The notes beneath the pieces are model-generated. The model saw only the letters and a list, made by a program, of their open reading frames with translations, had not been told where the DNA came from and ran no database searches. From positions 1 through 64,000 of the forward strand of contig VDMD01000034.1 in the NCBI GenBank assembly GCA_007026445.1: DNA of 64,000 bases. The letters run 5' to 3'. The position numbers were made by a program, and so were the translations under genes. Shown here in pieces: positions 42,761-54,260 of this stretch. Origin of the DNA: Schizophyllum amplum. Its lineage: Eukaryota > Basidiomycota > Agaricomycetes > Agaricales > Schizophyllaceae. The number at the start of each line of letters is the position of its first letter. Position 1 is the stretch's first letter.

Positions 42761-43326
42761 TCATGCATGTCCGCTGCCTATGAGGGCCGTTATCCGCTGG
42801 TCGAATCCATCGCTGCGGATGGGCATCTCTGGTGTATGGAAGGGGTTCTTCATCACGGTGTCCGCATATGCCTCATACGCCTTCTGCAGGACAGCATCGG
42901 CGGACGTCTCCGCGAGGGACGTCAACAACACAAATTTAGTCCCTACGATGGTTCAATAAGGATGCACGGGTGTACGGAACAGTCGCCTCGCACCTGTCTG
43001 CGTGAGGAAGATGTTCATCTTGAAGCTCTCCCCCTCAATAACCTGCGCGCCCGAGCTCGACCCCATCGGTGACAGACGACTCGTGATGGCGTGTATACCG
43101 TGCAGGGTTCCCGCCAGCACTAGGTATTCGTTCGAGGTGAGCTGAGCGAGTCCATCTGGGCAGAGTGCGCGTGTAAGAGCCAGTCGCCGCGCCGCCGAAA
43201 GCTATGAACCTGCAAAGTTTCTCTGGTAGACGAGGCCGCCGGCTTTGTTGATGACCTGCGTGAGCGTCAGAGGCGCGCGCTTGAGGCGGGGGGACGTGTA
43301 TGCACCCAAAGGCCGAAGATGGCCAT
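42761..43326 (-). CDS. TRS23: TRAPP complex subunit TRS23 (TRAPPC4)
   Basis: Core subunit of TRAPP, the exchange factor for Ypt1 in ER-Golgi traffic. After splicing: MAIFGLWVINKAGGLVYQRNF, LTSNEYLVLAGTLHGIHAI, QTGTKFVLLTS, YEAYADTVMKNPFHTPEMPIRSDGFDQRI, a sybindin/longin fold of about 137 residues. It lacks the insertion found in yeast and animal TRS23 between the first hairpin and LTSNE. Three introns (from the GTG after FGLW, at about 43215, and at about 43001) all join in frame. Divergent from the glutaminyl cyclase gene with 77 bp between start codons. Confidence 0.88.
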
Positions 43327-43403
43327 GGTGGTAAGACGCGAGAGGCAGCGGGCCACTGTAACTCTGCTCCTGCCGTCACCGCGACGACGGACGCCTGCCG
43401 GAT

Positions 43404-44899
<1,496 letters not shown>

Positions 44900-45105
44900 T
44901 TGGGACCGCCTGTTGCATGGGACGTTCATAATCGCACATGCCAGATTTATACATGAAATCGACGTTGCGTGAACTTTTGGAGTGATGATATCCAGCGTGA
45001 CCTCGGTGCATTTGTCCAGGCTCCACTCAGGCCTTACACACAAGCACGCCTAATTTCTTCCTTGCTCACTGAACAGGTAAAGTACATTCGTTATTAGCTA
45101 TCGAG

Positions 45106-47279
45106 TCAGTCCCGCTCACGCTTGCTCAGCCTGAACAGCGTGTCGATCACGCCTTTGGTATCGTTGCGCAACGCGCTATGGAAGTGCTGATTGGTGATCC
45201 ACTGCTCGATATTCGGCACGGCCTCCACAACGTCTTGGGCGAGGTCGAAGGGCACATACCTGTGGGATTCATAGGTGAGCGTCAGCCTTGGATATAGGAA
45301 TATAAATCTTACATGTCTGAATAGTATCTGCGTTTTTCGTCAGTCAGTCAGCCAAACCATATCGTCGGGGAACGAGGAGAAAAAACGCACGTCGCAGCCG
45401 TGACCTTGACCGTGTTCTTCGCTAAACGTTCGCGGTCATATAGTGCCGGCCAATCCTCGAAGTCGGCAAGAAGCTGTGCCGCGCCCTTCAGAGGCCGCAA
45501 ATTGACGAAGTCGTCCAACATCTCGGGTAGGATCTGATGTTAGATACCCGTGTTCAACCAGGACACTCAACATGGCGCGACGCTCCTCCTTACCATCTCG
45601 CCGGTGAAGTACACCGGTTCGTCGTTCTGGTCTTTGATTTCCGTCCACAGGAACTGTGGCTTGCTTGCAAGGACGCGCGAAGCGGCCCATTTTGCAGGTT
45701 TCCTGGAATCATTCGTCATCGCCTTCGGAAATTTCGCTCGCGCTCGTCTTACCCAGAACAGTAGATCGGCTCGTGAAGGATGCAGTAAATCGGATTCTGG
45801 TCGAAGGAATGCGACTCTTGTACGCGGTTGAGCAGGTTGTAGGTGAGTTTCCCGTGGACTTCGAGGTCGTTGGTGGCTCTCAATACCAGTTCTGCAGATG
45901 TGAGAAATGCATAGGGCAAACGATGGAAATCAACATACGGTGGACGTCATCTATGCCACCTGGAGAGCGGGATGTCAGTCAGGTGAAAGAAGTGTGGACC
46001 AGTACGGACCCTTCATGCCAAAACCTATGCCCAACATCTGAAAGCGCTTCACAGACAACCGACCTCCGTTGGGCAGCGTGACGGTATTCGTTTCCAGATA
46101 ACGAAGTATGACCCGCACCTGCGAATCCGTTAGTCGCGGCCGTGCAAAAATTCCAAGCGGAGCAATACCCTCTTGATATCCTGCGGATACTTCTCGTAGT
46201 AAATCTTGTTCCTCTCCACCACCCTCTCTACTCACCCGTCAGCTCACTCAGAATGTCAAAAAAAAACACCCAACTAGAGGTTGCCTCGTAGTTCCCCACA
46301 GGATCGTCGAGCAAAAGCGGGGCAATGCCACCCGTGATGAAGACCTCCTTCAGACTGTCGGGATAGAAGGAGAGGTATGTAAACGAGCAGAAGCCGCCGA
46401 AGCTTTGACCCATGATAGTCCACTTCCTCTCTTCTAGGTCTTCCTTGTGTCCTAACAAAATCTCACGGATAGCTTCGCAGTCGCGCACTATGTTCCGATT
46501 TCCGGTGAGTCGTGGCGTGGATCCCAGAAACCCGGGATCACACTTACCGATGTTGTCTGCACGGAAGTGCTTGCAGTAGTTAGCGATTTCGGCGTCGTTC
46601 TTGCCCTCAAGGACCTCAGCAGACAGCGGCGTGCTCAGACCGGTACCCCGCTGGTCGAGCCAAAGCGTCTATCGCAATGTCAGCCTCTCCGTCTTCCATA
46701 AGCAAGGACACAAATGCAGACCTGGTAGCCGTGTTTGTGAATCTGCATATATTCTCTGCATCAGTATATTACTGGCGCCAGCTTCCATCTTCGTACCTCC
46801 GCCGCTACTCCAGAAACTGAGCCCATGTCGCACTCGAATCCCGGGCCACCCTGAAGATAGACCACTGTGCAACGGTAAGCAACCCGAAGCTGTTGGCGTC
46901 TGTCTTTCAGCGATAAAAACGTACAGTAAGGCAGCTCCGCCTGCTCCTCCGCCGTCTTCGCCTTTTCGGCGGACATCATATTTCTTGCGAACACGCGTAT
47001 CTTCGGACCCTCCGGACACGCATAATCAAGTGGCAGGGTGAAGTATCGCTCGACTACCTTGACCCATCTGTATTGATGCATTGTCAAGACGCAAATATGT
47101 GCGATGGGCTTCGAGTACAATGTACCACTGATGATGTATGTCTCAGAATCGTCCTCGCGGACCGTGGACGCAGGAATCGGAGGCATAGCAGCGGGAGGCA
47201 TATCTTGACTGCCTGGCGATGTGGAGGTCGAGGAAGAGAGCGTTATCTCGCCTCGGTGAAGCCTTTCGGAGTTGGTCAT
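45106..47279 (-). CDS. proline iminopeptidase-like serine peptidase (S33)
   Basis: Alpha/beta hydrolase that removes N-terminal Pro. MTNSERLHRGEIT opens the frame at 47279. Then VVERYFTLPLDY, VYLQGGPGFECD with the oxyanion HGGPG-like motif, LWLDQRGTGLSTPL across introns, KWTIMGQSFGGFCSFTYLSFYP with the nucleophile Ser, TGGIAPLLLDDP, and a C-terminal part where the acid and His lie near YVPFDLAQDVVEAVPNIEQWITNQHFHSALRND (45150-45320). At least 12 short introns. The product is cytosolic as far as the sequence shows. Confidence 0.87.
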
Positions 47280-48007
47280 GAGTGGTAACAGCGACCTCGG
47301 GCGTAACGAGATTGCGCATCGCACGGTCCGCCCTGGCCGGGCCTTGGGAACCCCCGCCGCGCAATATGGGACAGCCGGGGTCAGCAAAGCTGGGCAAGCC
47401 GAAGCCGTGTGAGTCTCATGTAGGCGAACTGATGACTGCGATTCATGTCCGCGATACAACTACGTACACAAGTCGTTATACAAGTACAATGAACGGACAA
47501 CCGGGCGAGTCCTTGTCCTACGCGTGTCCGAAGGTACCGTACATGTCCCAGTGTTGCGAATTATCCAAGCAACGGGCGCGCAACCAGATCGTAGTAGCGT
47601 ATAGGAACAGCAAGACAAAGATGTTGTAGTCGGGTAGGCAAGATAGGTTGGCTTGCAGAAACGAACATTCATGGGATGAAGGGGCAGAAGAATAAACGGA
47701 TATGGTTAGAGAACCGGATAGTGGTTATAGCATAGGTGAACAAACACGGCGTGAGGAGCGGACAGCAGAGGGGGAGCGCGGTGTTACATCCATGGTGACG
47801 CGAAGTGAGTACAAGATCGTAACGTATTATTCCACAATTGTGCTGCATTAGGAAAAATTGGCGTGCGAGGGAGCGGGGTCTAGGAGGGGTGGGAAAGAGA
47901 ATAAAGAGAAACGGGCGCATACAGTGACATTCCCGGGTTGCCTGAGGGCCCCGAGCACAATACTTCTTGACTTTGCTTGCTTTCCTTCTTCGACTGTCAC
48001 CATGCGG
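47280..48007. other. gap between peptidase start and YTH gene end
   Basis: Peptidase promoter, then AT-rich sequence (47640-47860) that is probably the 3' UTR of the YTH gene. Open frames are short and without family signal. Confidence 0.5.
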
Positions 48008-50531
48008 CTAGAACGTCGGCATGCCCATGAAGCCTTGGTTGCCGCCGCCTTGGGGTCCCGGACTGGGGTTGCGCATGACGCTCTGCTGCATCGCCTGGTT
48101 CTGCGGCATGCCGAACTGCGAGCCGAGGCCCATGCCACCCATGCCCATGCCGAGGTTGTTCATCTGCATTTGCATCTGCATCTGCAGCATCGGGTTCATC
48201 GCGGGGACCTGGTAGGGGCTCTGCATGAACAGGTTTGGCGACTGCTGCTGCTGGCTGAGGTTCGGCGACGTGCTGCCCAACTGCGGGCTCGCGAGTTGCG
48301 CGGGCGTGGCGATAGGCGAGACAGCGTTGCTCCCTTGCCCGGGGGTGTTGGTGCCCTGCTGCATCTTTTGCATCGACTGCAGCTCGTAGAAGGCGAAGTC
48401 CTGCAGCAGCGAAGTCCGTGCAGGATGTGAAGAGAATATACGCAGCATCTCCAAGCCCGCGTCCGACAGCAGCTCTTGAGTGTCGCGAGAGTTCGTCACC
48501 GGCTTGCGCTCTTGGGTGTTGCTGTGGCGAGAGTCAGTAGTCGCGCGCATCTAATATAGATAAAGACGAACTTGAGCTTGATGTGGCGCAAGCTTACGTT
48601 GGGAATGTCCCGCACGAAAATCCAGCGGACCTTGAAGACACCCTTCCACTTGTCAGACGCCCATACGGTACTACTTCTCGAGTAGTCGACCGGTGTCAGC
48701 ATCTCCGCCATGCCGCAGAAGTGACCGCTATAAGATATAAGAAACCCCGTACACATGCAATAATCAAACGAGCTGACCTGGCGTTGACACTGAAGAACAA
48801 GTAGATAGGTCCGCGGCCGGCCGTCTCCTTGAACGCCTTGTCCAGGCGCTTGTTGCCTGGATCCGTCGAGCTCCAAATCTCGTACTTGAGAGACTTGTGA
48901 ACATCGTCCTCCGTGTACGACTTGATGACGAAGTAGCGCGCCTGTACAAGGGTTAGTAGATTCAAGACAGGTCAAACGACACTTACAAATTGTGGCCGGA
49001 TGTCGAAGTTGGACGGGTTGTAGCCCTTGGCAGCGATGAGCGAGGGAACGTCGATCGGGGTGTTCACGAAGCCCTGGATTGGCGCCTGCCCGGTGTTGCC
49101 AAGTACTGGGGACGTCGGGCCGCTGACCGACGAGTTGAGCCCGACACGCGGCTGAGGGCCCTGGCTCTGCTGCAAGTACTGTGCGGGTATGGGTGGCACG
49201 CTGGGCACGTTGTTCCCTTTATTGTACTGCATGTTCGGGTTCGACCTTCGTGGCGTCACAGACCGCTCTCTCGGCTGCTGCTCCCAGTTTCCTTGCCCTC
49301 CTCCAAAGCTGCCTGAGCCTGTCGGCGTCTTGCGCCCGTTGAACTCGTTGTTGAGCGGCATCTTGCCGTTGTTCGGCATGCCGGGCATGACGTTGCGCAT
49401 GCCAGGCTGCTGCTGGGGCGGCGGGTGGGCGGGGTTGAAGCGTGGTGGATGGACGCTTTGACCGGTAGCCTGGAAGGCATTGCCGCCGTGCGCATAGCTG
49501 TTGTTGCTGATCTCAAGCGCCGACAGAGCACGTTGCACATCGTCTATAGCTCCGCTGCCTGTGGACGAGATCGAGCCGCCGGGCGTGCGCCACTCGCTCC
49601 CATTGTTGCCCCAGGGCGAAGAGCGCCCGATAGGGCTCATGGGGCCGTAAGGCTTGTACTCCTCGTCATAAATGCCGGGCTCCTCCGCGGCATACCCGTA
49701 CTCTTCCTCTGGTTCCTCGTTCGCAGAGGCCGTGGGGGTCTGCGGGGCCGCCGCGCCGTGTGGCAGCGGAGTTTGGAGGGTACCTGAGCGCTTGAGGCCC
49801 GACGCAAGGTTCTGCTTGTTGCGTGCGGCCCCATACGTCATGGACTGATGGCGACGGACACCGGACGCGGCGGGGGGAGGCGAGGGCACCTGCGACGGGT
49901 TCCCGTAGGCGGTGGGGGACAGCGGCGTCGTGACGTCCTGCAGGTCCTCTTGCGAGGCGCCTGACTGGGCAAGCTTCTAAAACTGATGTTAGACCGTCCA
50001 TCGCGACTGAGCACAGTTGCAATCACCTCATCATCGTGCGCGTTATACGCCCCGATCGCCCTCTGCAGCTCCCAGTCTTCCTCGTCGCCGTCGTGGCCCG
50101 CAATGGCCGACAGGCTGTTCAGCTTGCTCGGCGTCATGGTCCCCGACTTGGGCCCTTTGGCTTGGAATGCTACAGGAATGGTAAGCCTCGTGTACCATCA
50201 CACAAGGGTGTAGCCTGTTCACGATCCCCGATCGACGGGGGCTAAAGCACGGTAGAGCAAGAAGCGGCGACTGACCACGATTGTAACGGGTAGGGAGCGA
50301 TGCCTGCCTGTGCAGCGAGCTCTTCTCGCCGACAGCACCCACGCCACCGACCCATCCCTCGCCCACTACCTCGTCCTCATTCCAGTCCTGCTGGGCTTCA
50401 TCGTACTCTGAGATCGTTTCCTTCGCGGCCGCCCTCGCCGCCCGCGACGATGAGGAGATCGTGTGATGTCGCCTGACACCACCAGCCGCGAGGGGCGACG
50501 ATGGGTCTTCGGAAACCGCGTTCGTAGACAT
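48008..50531 (-). CDS. YTH-domain m6A RNA reader (YTHDF/Pho92 type)
   Basis: Binds N6-methyladenosine in mRNA through the YTH domain and probably affects mRNA decay, in the cytoplasm. The N-terminal 400 residues are low complexity, rich in Gly, Asn, Pro and Gln (48990-49890). YTH domain: [81 protein letters not shown]. The cage Trp are visible as W in EIWSST and the two in VWASDKW. Then [14 protein letters not shown], as in YTHDF proteins. After the domain comes a Gln/Met/Gly-rich tail with a repeated MQ unit near 48165-48190. Introns lie near 48555, 48725, 48955, 49980 and 50175. Confidence 0.93.
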
Positions 50532-51246
50532 GGAGGTGCGTCTCGGGGGTCGATTGCGTGTTTTAGGTGGTGTAAGAAAGCCTCAGCTGCGCATACAAGG
50601 TGGACTCGTCGTCGTCGCCGTCGACAACGACAAAAGTGAGGATACCAAGGCGGAAAGAGGAGAAAACGGTTTGGTCGGGATCGTGCGTGGGAGTTTCCGA
50701 GATCGCATCACCGTTCGGCGTTGTCCACCTGAGGCGTTGTCCCGACGATCTTCCCTGAACTCGCAGTATACAAGTGTCAAGAAGACGGTGTCAGTGGCTA
50801 TAGACTAGCTAAACAACCGATACGGTAAAGTACAGGGACAACACAAGTAGACGAAGAGGCTTTACGCCGCCTCGGGCGGCGGGATTCAGGACGGATGGGG
50901 ACGGTGGCACGATGCCATCGATACCGGAGCAGCTCGCTCAGCCTCGACTCTCTGTCACGAGCCACCGTTGGTACGCATGGCGGGCTCCACCGCGGGGCCC
51001 GGGCTGGTGCTGCTGTAACCCAATGCTAACCGATCCCCTAAGTGACAGTACTGTTGAACTTTCATGAGAGACTGGCTGAACTTGCCACAACTTCATTCGA
51101 AGTTCATGGTCCCTCATCGATATCCGCATGCTGATTCTCTGCAAAAAGCATGTAAACCATTAGCAACGACAGCAAGCTACAATATCTAGACAAGGGGTAT
51201 CATGCCTTGAGTGCAGGATGTGGTATATAACCGGGGCATGAGGTCT
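50532..51246. other. gap between YTH gene start and IRS4 end
   Basis: Promoter and 5' UTR of the YTH gene, and 3' flank of the next gene. An open frame at 50530-50808 on the plus strand runs antisense to this promoter and shows no family signal. Confidence 0.5.
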
Positions 51247-52887
51247 TCAGCTCAGTATGAGCTTCGGTTTTGGTCGTGGCGGAGGCGGAGGTGCTCGCAG
51301 TCGCGATCCCGACGAAAGCGTCGAGGACCGCAGCTGTGCTCTTCGCAGCTCCTCGTCGATACGCCACATGCCCCTCACGAACGCGTCCCTATCCAAAGAG
51401 CCTTTTTGGGCGGTATCACACTCATTCCTATTGACCTGTAAGCCGCTGCACGTCTTCACACGTTCAAGAAACACGCACCATATCTCCACGAGTTTGTGCT
51501 TCTCCAGCCTTGACCGCTGCCAGACCAGTCGCACCACGCGGCCGTCCAGACGGTCCTCGCCTGTGACCGCCGCATCCACTTGAATGTCGTCTTCATTCAG
51601 CGGATGGCTCTCGTCGCCAACGATCAAGTCGACGGAGAGGCCGCGCCAACCGGCGGCCTGGCGTGTTTTCCGCGCGGCGGACGGACTGAGCAGCGCTGGC
51701 TTCTTCTGCGCCGCCTTGCGGCTCTGCACCACGTTTCCGTTGAACAGCTTCTCGTACCTCGAGCGAGCAGCTGGAGGCACCGGTGTTGGACGCGACAGCG
51801 CGAGCTTGGACCGCGGGTTATGCGTCGAGTTGGACGTCGCGCTTTGCGAGGTTGTGGTACTGAGAATGGACGAGCGGTCGGAGGTAGATGATCGCGAAGG
51901 GGGCACGGGCGGAGCGCGGCGTGCGGTAGGGGTGATCATGGTGGAGGAGGAAGCGGGCGAATGGATGAGGTAGGGCGAAGAGGGACTCGACGTCGCTGGA
52001 GATTGGGAATGAGACAGTCGCACGGGAGGCGGTGGGGGCATCTTGAGCGATGGCAGTCGTGGAGTGGATGCGGACGCGGCGGCGACAGCAGCGGCAGCCG
52101 CATTCGCAGCCGCGGTCGGGCGCTGTGGGAGCTTCGGCGGCGCTGACTTCTGCATGGCTCGTGCCCTGTCCCAGTCGCGTGCAATCAGCGCAGCAGACGT
52201 AGGGCTGCCGTATGACGCGGATGAGACGTCCTCGAACGACTCGCCACCGAGACTGGCGGAGTCCGCCTCGCTGGTGCGCTCGAGGTCGATAGGGTACGTT
52301 GCTATAAACTGCGAGGAGCTGCTGGGGCTGGCGGACGAGGGATCGGTGTCCTCCGAGAGCGATACGGAGTGGAAGGAAGAAATGGAGGACGCTGGCGCGT
52401 GACCGGCGGTCTTTTGCGGGACATCGAGCTTGCCAGGCGGGTATGTGTGCGTCGGCGTGGATGCCGCGGAGGACACCGATCGCAGGGACGTGTAGGACGG
52501 CTTGCGCGGCGGCAGCGGAGGCGCCTTGCCGTTTGGTGTCTTTGTGGGAGATTCGAGGTTGATGAGAAGCCCGGGCTGAGGCGTCTTCTTGGACTCGTAC
52601 ACCTTGTACGACTTTAGAGGCGGCGGATCGCGTGGTGGCGAATGGCCGTCGTCGACCACCCAGTCCTTCAGGTCTATGAGGGACGTCTTCTTGACGATAG
52701 TCGGCGGGGAGCCGGACCGCGACCGTTGTAGTGGAGGAGATGCTACAGGGGTCGCGAGTGAACCGGAGAAGGAAGGCTCATGCGGGCTGTCGACACCACT
52801 GGGTTCTTTTCGCGAGTGGCCGTTCGGAGGAGACTTTGAGATGTTCTCGAACGCAGATATTCGAGATTGCAATGAGGTGGAGGGCAT
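51247..52887 (-). CDS. IRS4: IRS4/TAX4-like EH-domain protein
   Basis: In yeast this family binds and activates a PI(4,5)P2 phosphatase and affects rDNA silencing and autophagy. The first 400 residues are disordered, with Pro-rich patches (APPLPPRKPSYTSL, APPVPPSRSSTS) and many Ser. The C-terminal EH domain is clear: SRYEKLFNGNVVQ ... GWRGLSVDLIVG ... LDGRVVRLVWQRSRLEKHKLVEIW, then after one short intron NECDTAQKGSLDRDAFVRGMWRIDEELRRAQL. An Ala run lies at about 52080-52115. The only in-frame ATG upstream of SLQSRISAFENIS is at 52887; the open frame beyond it begins with TTG. Confidence 0.82.
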   Translation of the reverse strand: MPSTSLQSRISAFENISKSPPNGHSRKEPSGVDSPHEPSFSGSLATPVASPPLQRSRSGSPPTIVKKTSLIDLKDWVVDDGHSPPRDPPPLKSYKVYESKKTPQPGLLINLESPTKTPNGKAPPLPPRKPSYTSLRSVSSAASTPTHTYPPGKLDVPQKTAGHAPASSISSFHSVSLSEDTDPSSASPSSSSQFIATYPIDLERTSEADSASLGGESFEDVSSASYGSPTSAALIARDWDRARAMQKSAPPKLPQRPTAAANAAAAAVAAASASTPRLPSLKMPPPPPVRLSHSQSPATSSPSSPYLIHSPASSSTMITPTARRAPPVPPSRSSTSDRSSILSTTTSQSATSNSTHNPRSKLALSRPTPVPPAARSRYEKLFNGNVVQSRKAAQKKPALLSPSAARKTRQAAGWRGLSVDLIVGDESHPLNEDDIQVDAAVTGEDRLDGRVVRLVWQRSRLEKHKLVEIWCVFLERVKTCSGLQVNRNECDTAQKGSLDRDAFVRGMWRIDEELRRAQLRSSTLSSGSRLRAPPPPPRPKPKLILS

Positions 52888-52995
52888 TGAGGCGAGGATG
52901 ATGGCGTAAAGCAAGAACAATGGGAAGTCCAAGGTCAGAGAGGTACGCTTGTTTGATCCCGTTTGGGCAAGTCATTGTTCTTGCTTCATCCCGCC

Positions 52996-53596
52996 ATGTC
53001 TGATCTGTATGCCGTCGCAGTGAGATGCAGCGTTCCAGAGGTCAATGTCGTTACTCACATATACAAGGACTTTTGCCTCATCCCGATGGGAATTGGGGAA
53101 CCCTCGGTAAGACCAGCACAAGCTGGCCCCGACTGCGGTCCGACTCTACTATTTCAGGTCGCGAAATACATTGCTGAATGCCAGCGCGTGCTTGAGAAAG
53201 CAGGAGTCCATTACAAGGTACGATCTAAGCGCGTATGGCTGCCCTCCTCGTCTCACTCTTCCACAGATGCAGTAAGCTCCTTCAATTTCCTTCGCAATCA
53301 CTCGCTGTAAAGCAGCCGTCAGCGGCTACGGCACGAACATAGGTACCTTTTATGCTGTCCCTTTGCATCCGTACGATTGCTGACAGAGCCCTTATTCTAC
53401 AGAAGGTCCCTGGTCTGCTGTGATGCAAGCTATTCATGACTGCCATGCTGCGGTTCACGCCAAGGGTGCTCCTCGTGTAGCGACCGACATCCGCATCGGT
53501 ACGCGGACGGATCGCGAAATCGCGCCCGGTCAAGGCAACGAGGGTAAGGTCAAGCGGGTAGAAGATATCCTCGCGCAAGAAGAAACGAAAGCCTGA
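52996..53596 (+). CDS. ECM15: UPF0045/ECM15-type thiamine-binding-fold protein
   Basis: Small MTH1187-family protein; some members bind thiamine and the cellular role is unclear. Spliced: MSDLYAVAVRCSVPEVNVVTHIY, LIPMGIGEPS, VAKYIAECQRVLEKAGVHYK, MHGYGTNIEGPWSAVMQAIHDCHAAVHAKGAPRVATDIRIGTR, about 125 residues. Reading the family motif MHGYGTNIEGPW needs a 5-nt exon, ATGCA, at 53267-53271. It is flanked by perfect acceptor and donor sites (ccacag before, gtaagc after). Without it the next exon falls out of frame. The stop codon is TGA at 53594-53596. Divergent from IRS4 with about 108 bp between start codons. Confidence 0.87.
53267..53271 (+). other. 5-nt microexon (ATGCA)
   Basis: Inside the ECM15-like gene. 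It joins AAG (Lys) to ATG CA and C GGC, giving K-M-H-G-Y-G and restoring the conserved motif. The upstream intron is 46 nt and the downstream one about 50 nt. Confidence 0.75.
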
Positions 53597-54260
53597 AATA
53601 TCTAAAGGTGTACAAGTACGTCGCGGCAATGCTACTTCCATCGTCTATGCTTATGAAGCGCACAGGTAATCTATGTGTAAGGCGTATAGGTGGCATATGT
53701 ATCGGTGTAGAAAGATGCAACATCCTGCAAGGACCTGTTGTTGTTCAACTACGTGAAGCTCTTCGTAAGTACTAGTAGGTCCATTTCGGCGATTGCCGGA
53801 ATCGGCCGCGGCTACCGAACGTTCGACCATAAATGATTAGATCGACCATGTCCGCAGCTCGACATCACCAGGATATCACAGCGATATGCGGACCTGTCGT
53901 GCTTCTTTCTGCCCGCCGGCACCTGTTATCTCTGGAGTCTGCACAGAAGGTAAGAGCAGGCTCAGAAACCTCTGCAGTGCGATTCTTTGCCCCGCCCAAC
54001 CTCCCACGCGCTGATATCAGACCCCTCGCCCGTGCTAACAATATCGCTGTCCGTGTTGACTTTGCAGTGTGCGCTATCTGTCTTCTCACCCAGTCCACGG
54101 TCTTCATTCAACGGCATCATGAGCCGTCACCTTCCGCGATGGCGTACCGCGTCCGCGTGCCCACGATAAGCACGCTCCGCAAGCGCATATATCTAGCCTG
54201 CTTCGCGGCAACGAACGCTTCTGGTGGCCCTTCTTTCTTCCTCAGCCCTCGACGCCGATC
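53597..54260. other. gap upstream of the MFS gene
   Basis: ECM15 3' flank and MFS promoter. GATA/TTATC words occur (near 53926, 54014 and 54164), which would fit nitrogen control of an allantoate-type permease, but such short words are common by chance. Confidence 0.45.

Noticed and set aside
48021..48215. Plus-strand frame with Met/Pro/Cys/Ile repeats
   Set aside because: Antisense of the Gln/Met-rich tail of the YTH protein.
51584..51973. Plus-strand frames across the IRS4 locus
   Set aside because: The minus strand holds a long open frame with a clear EH domain; plus frames are shadows.
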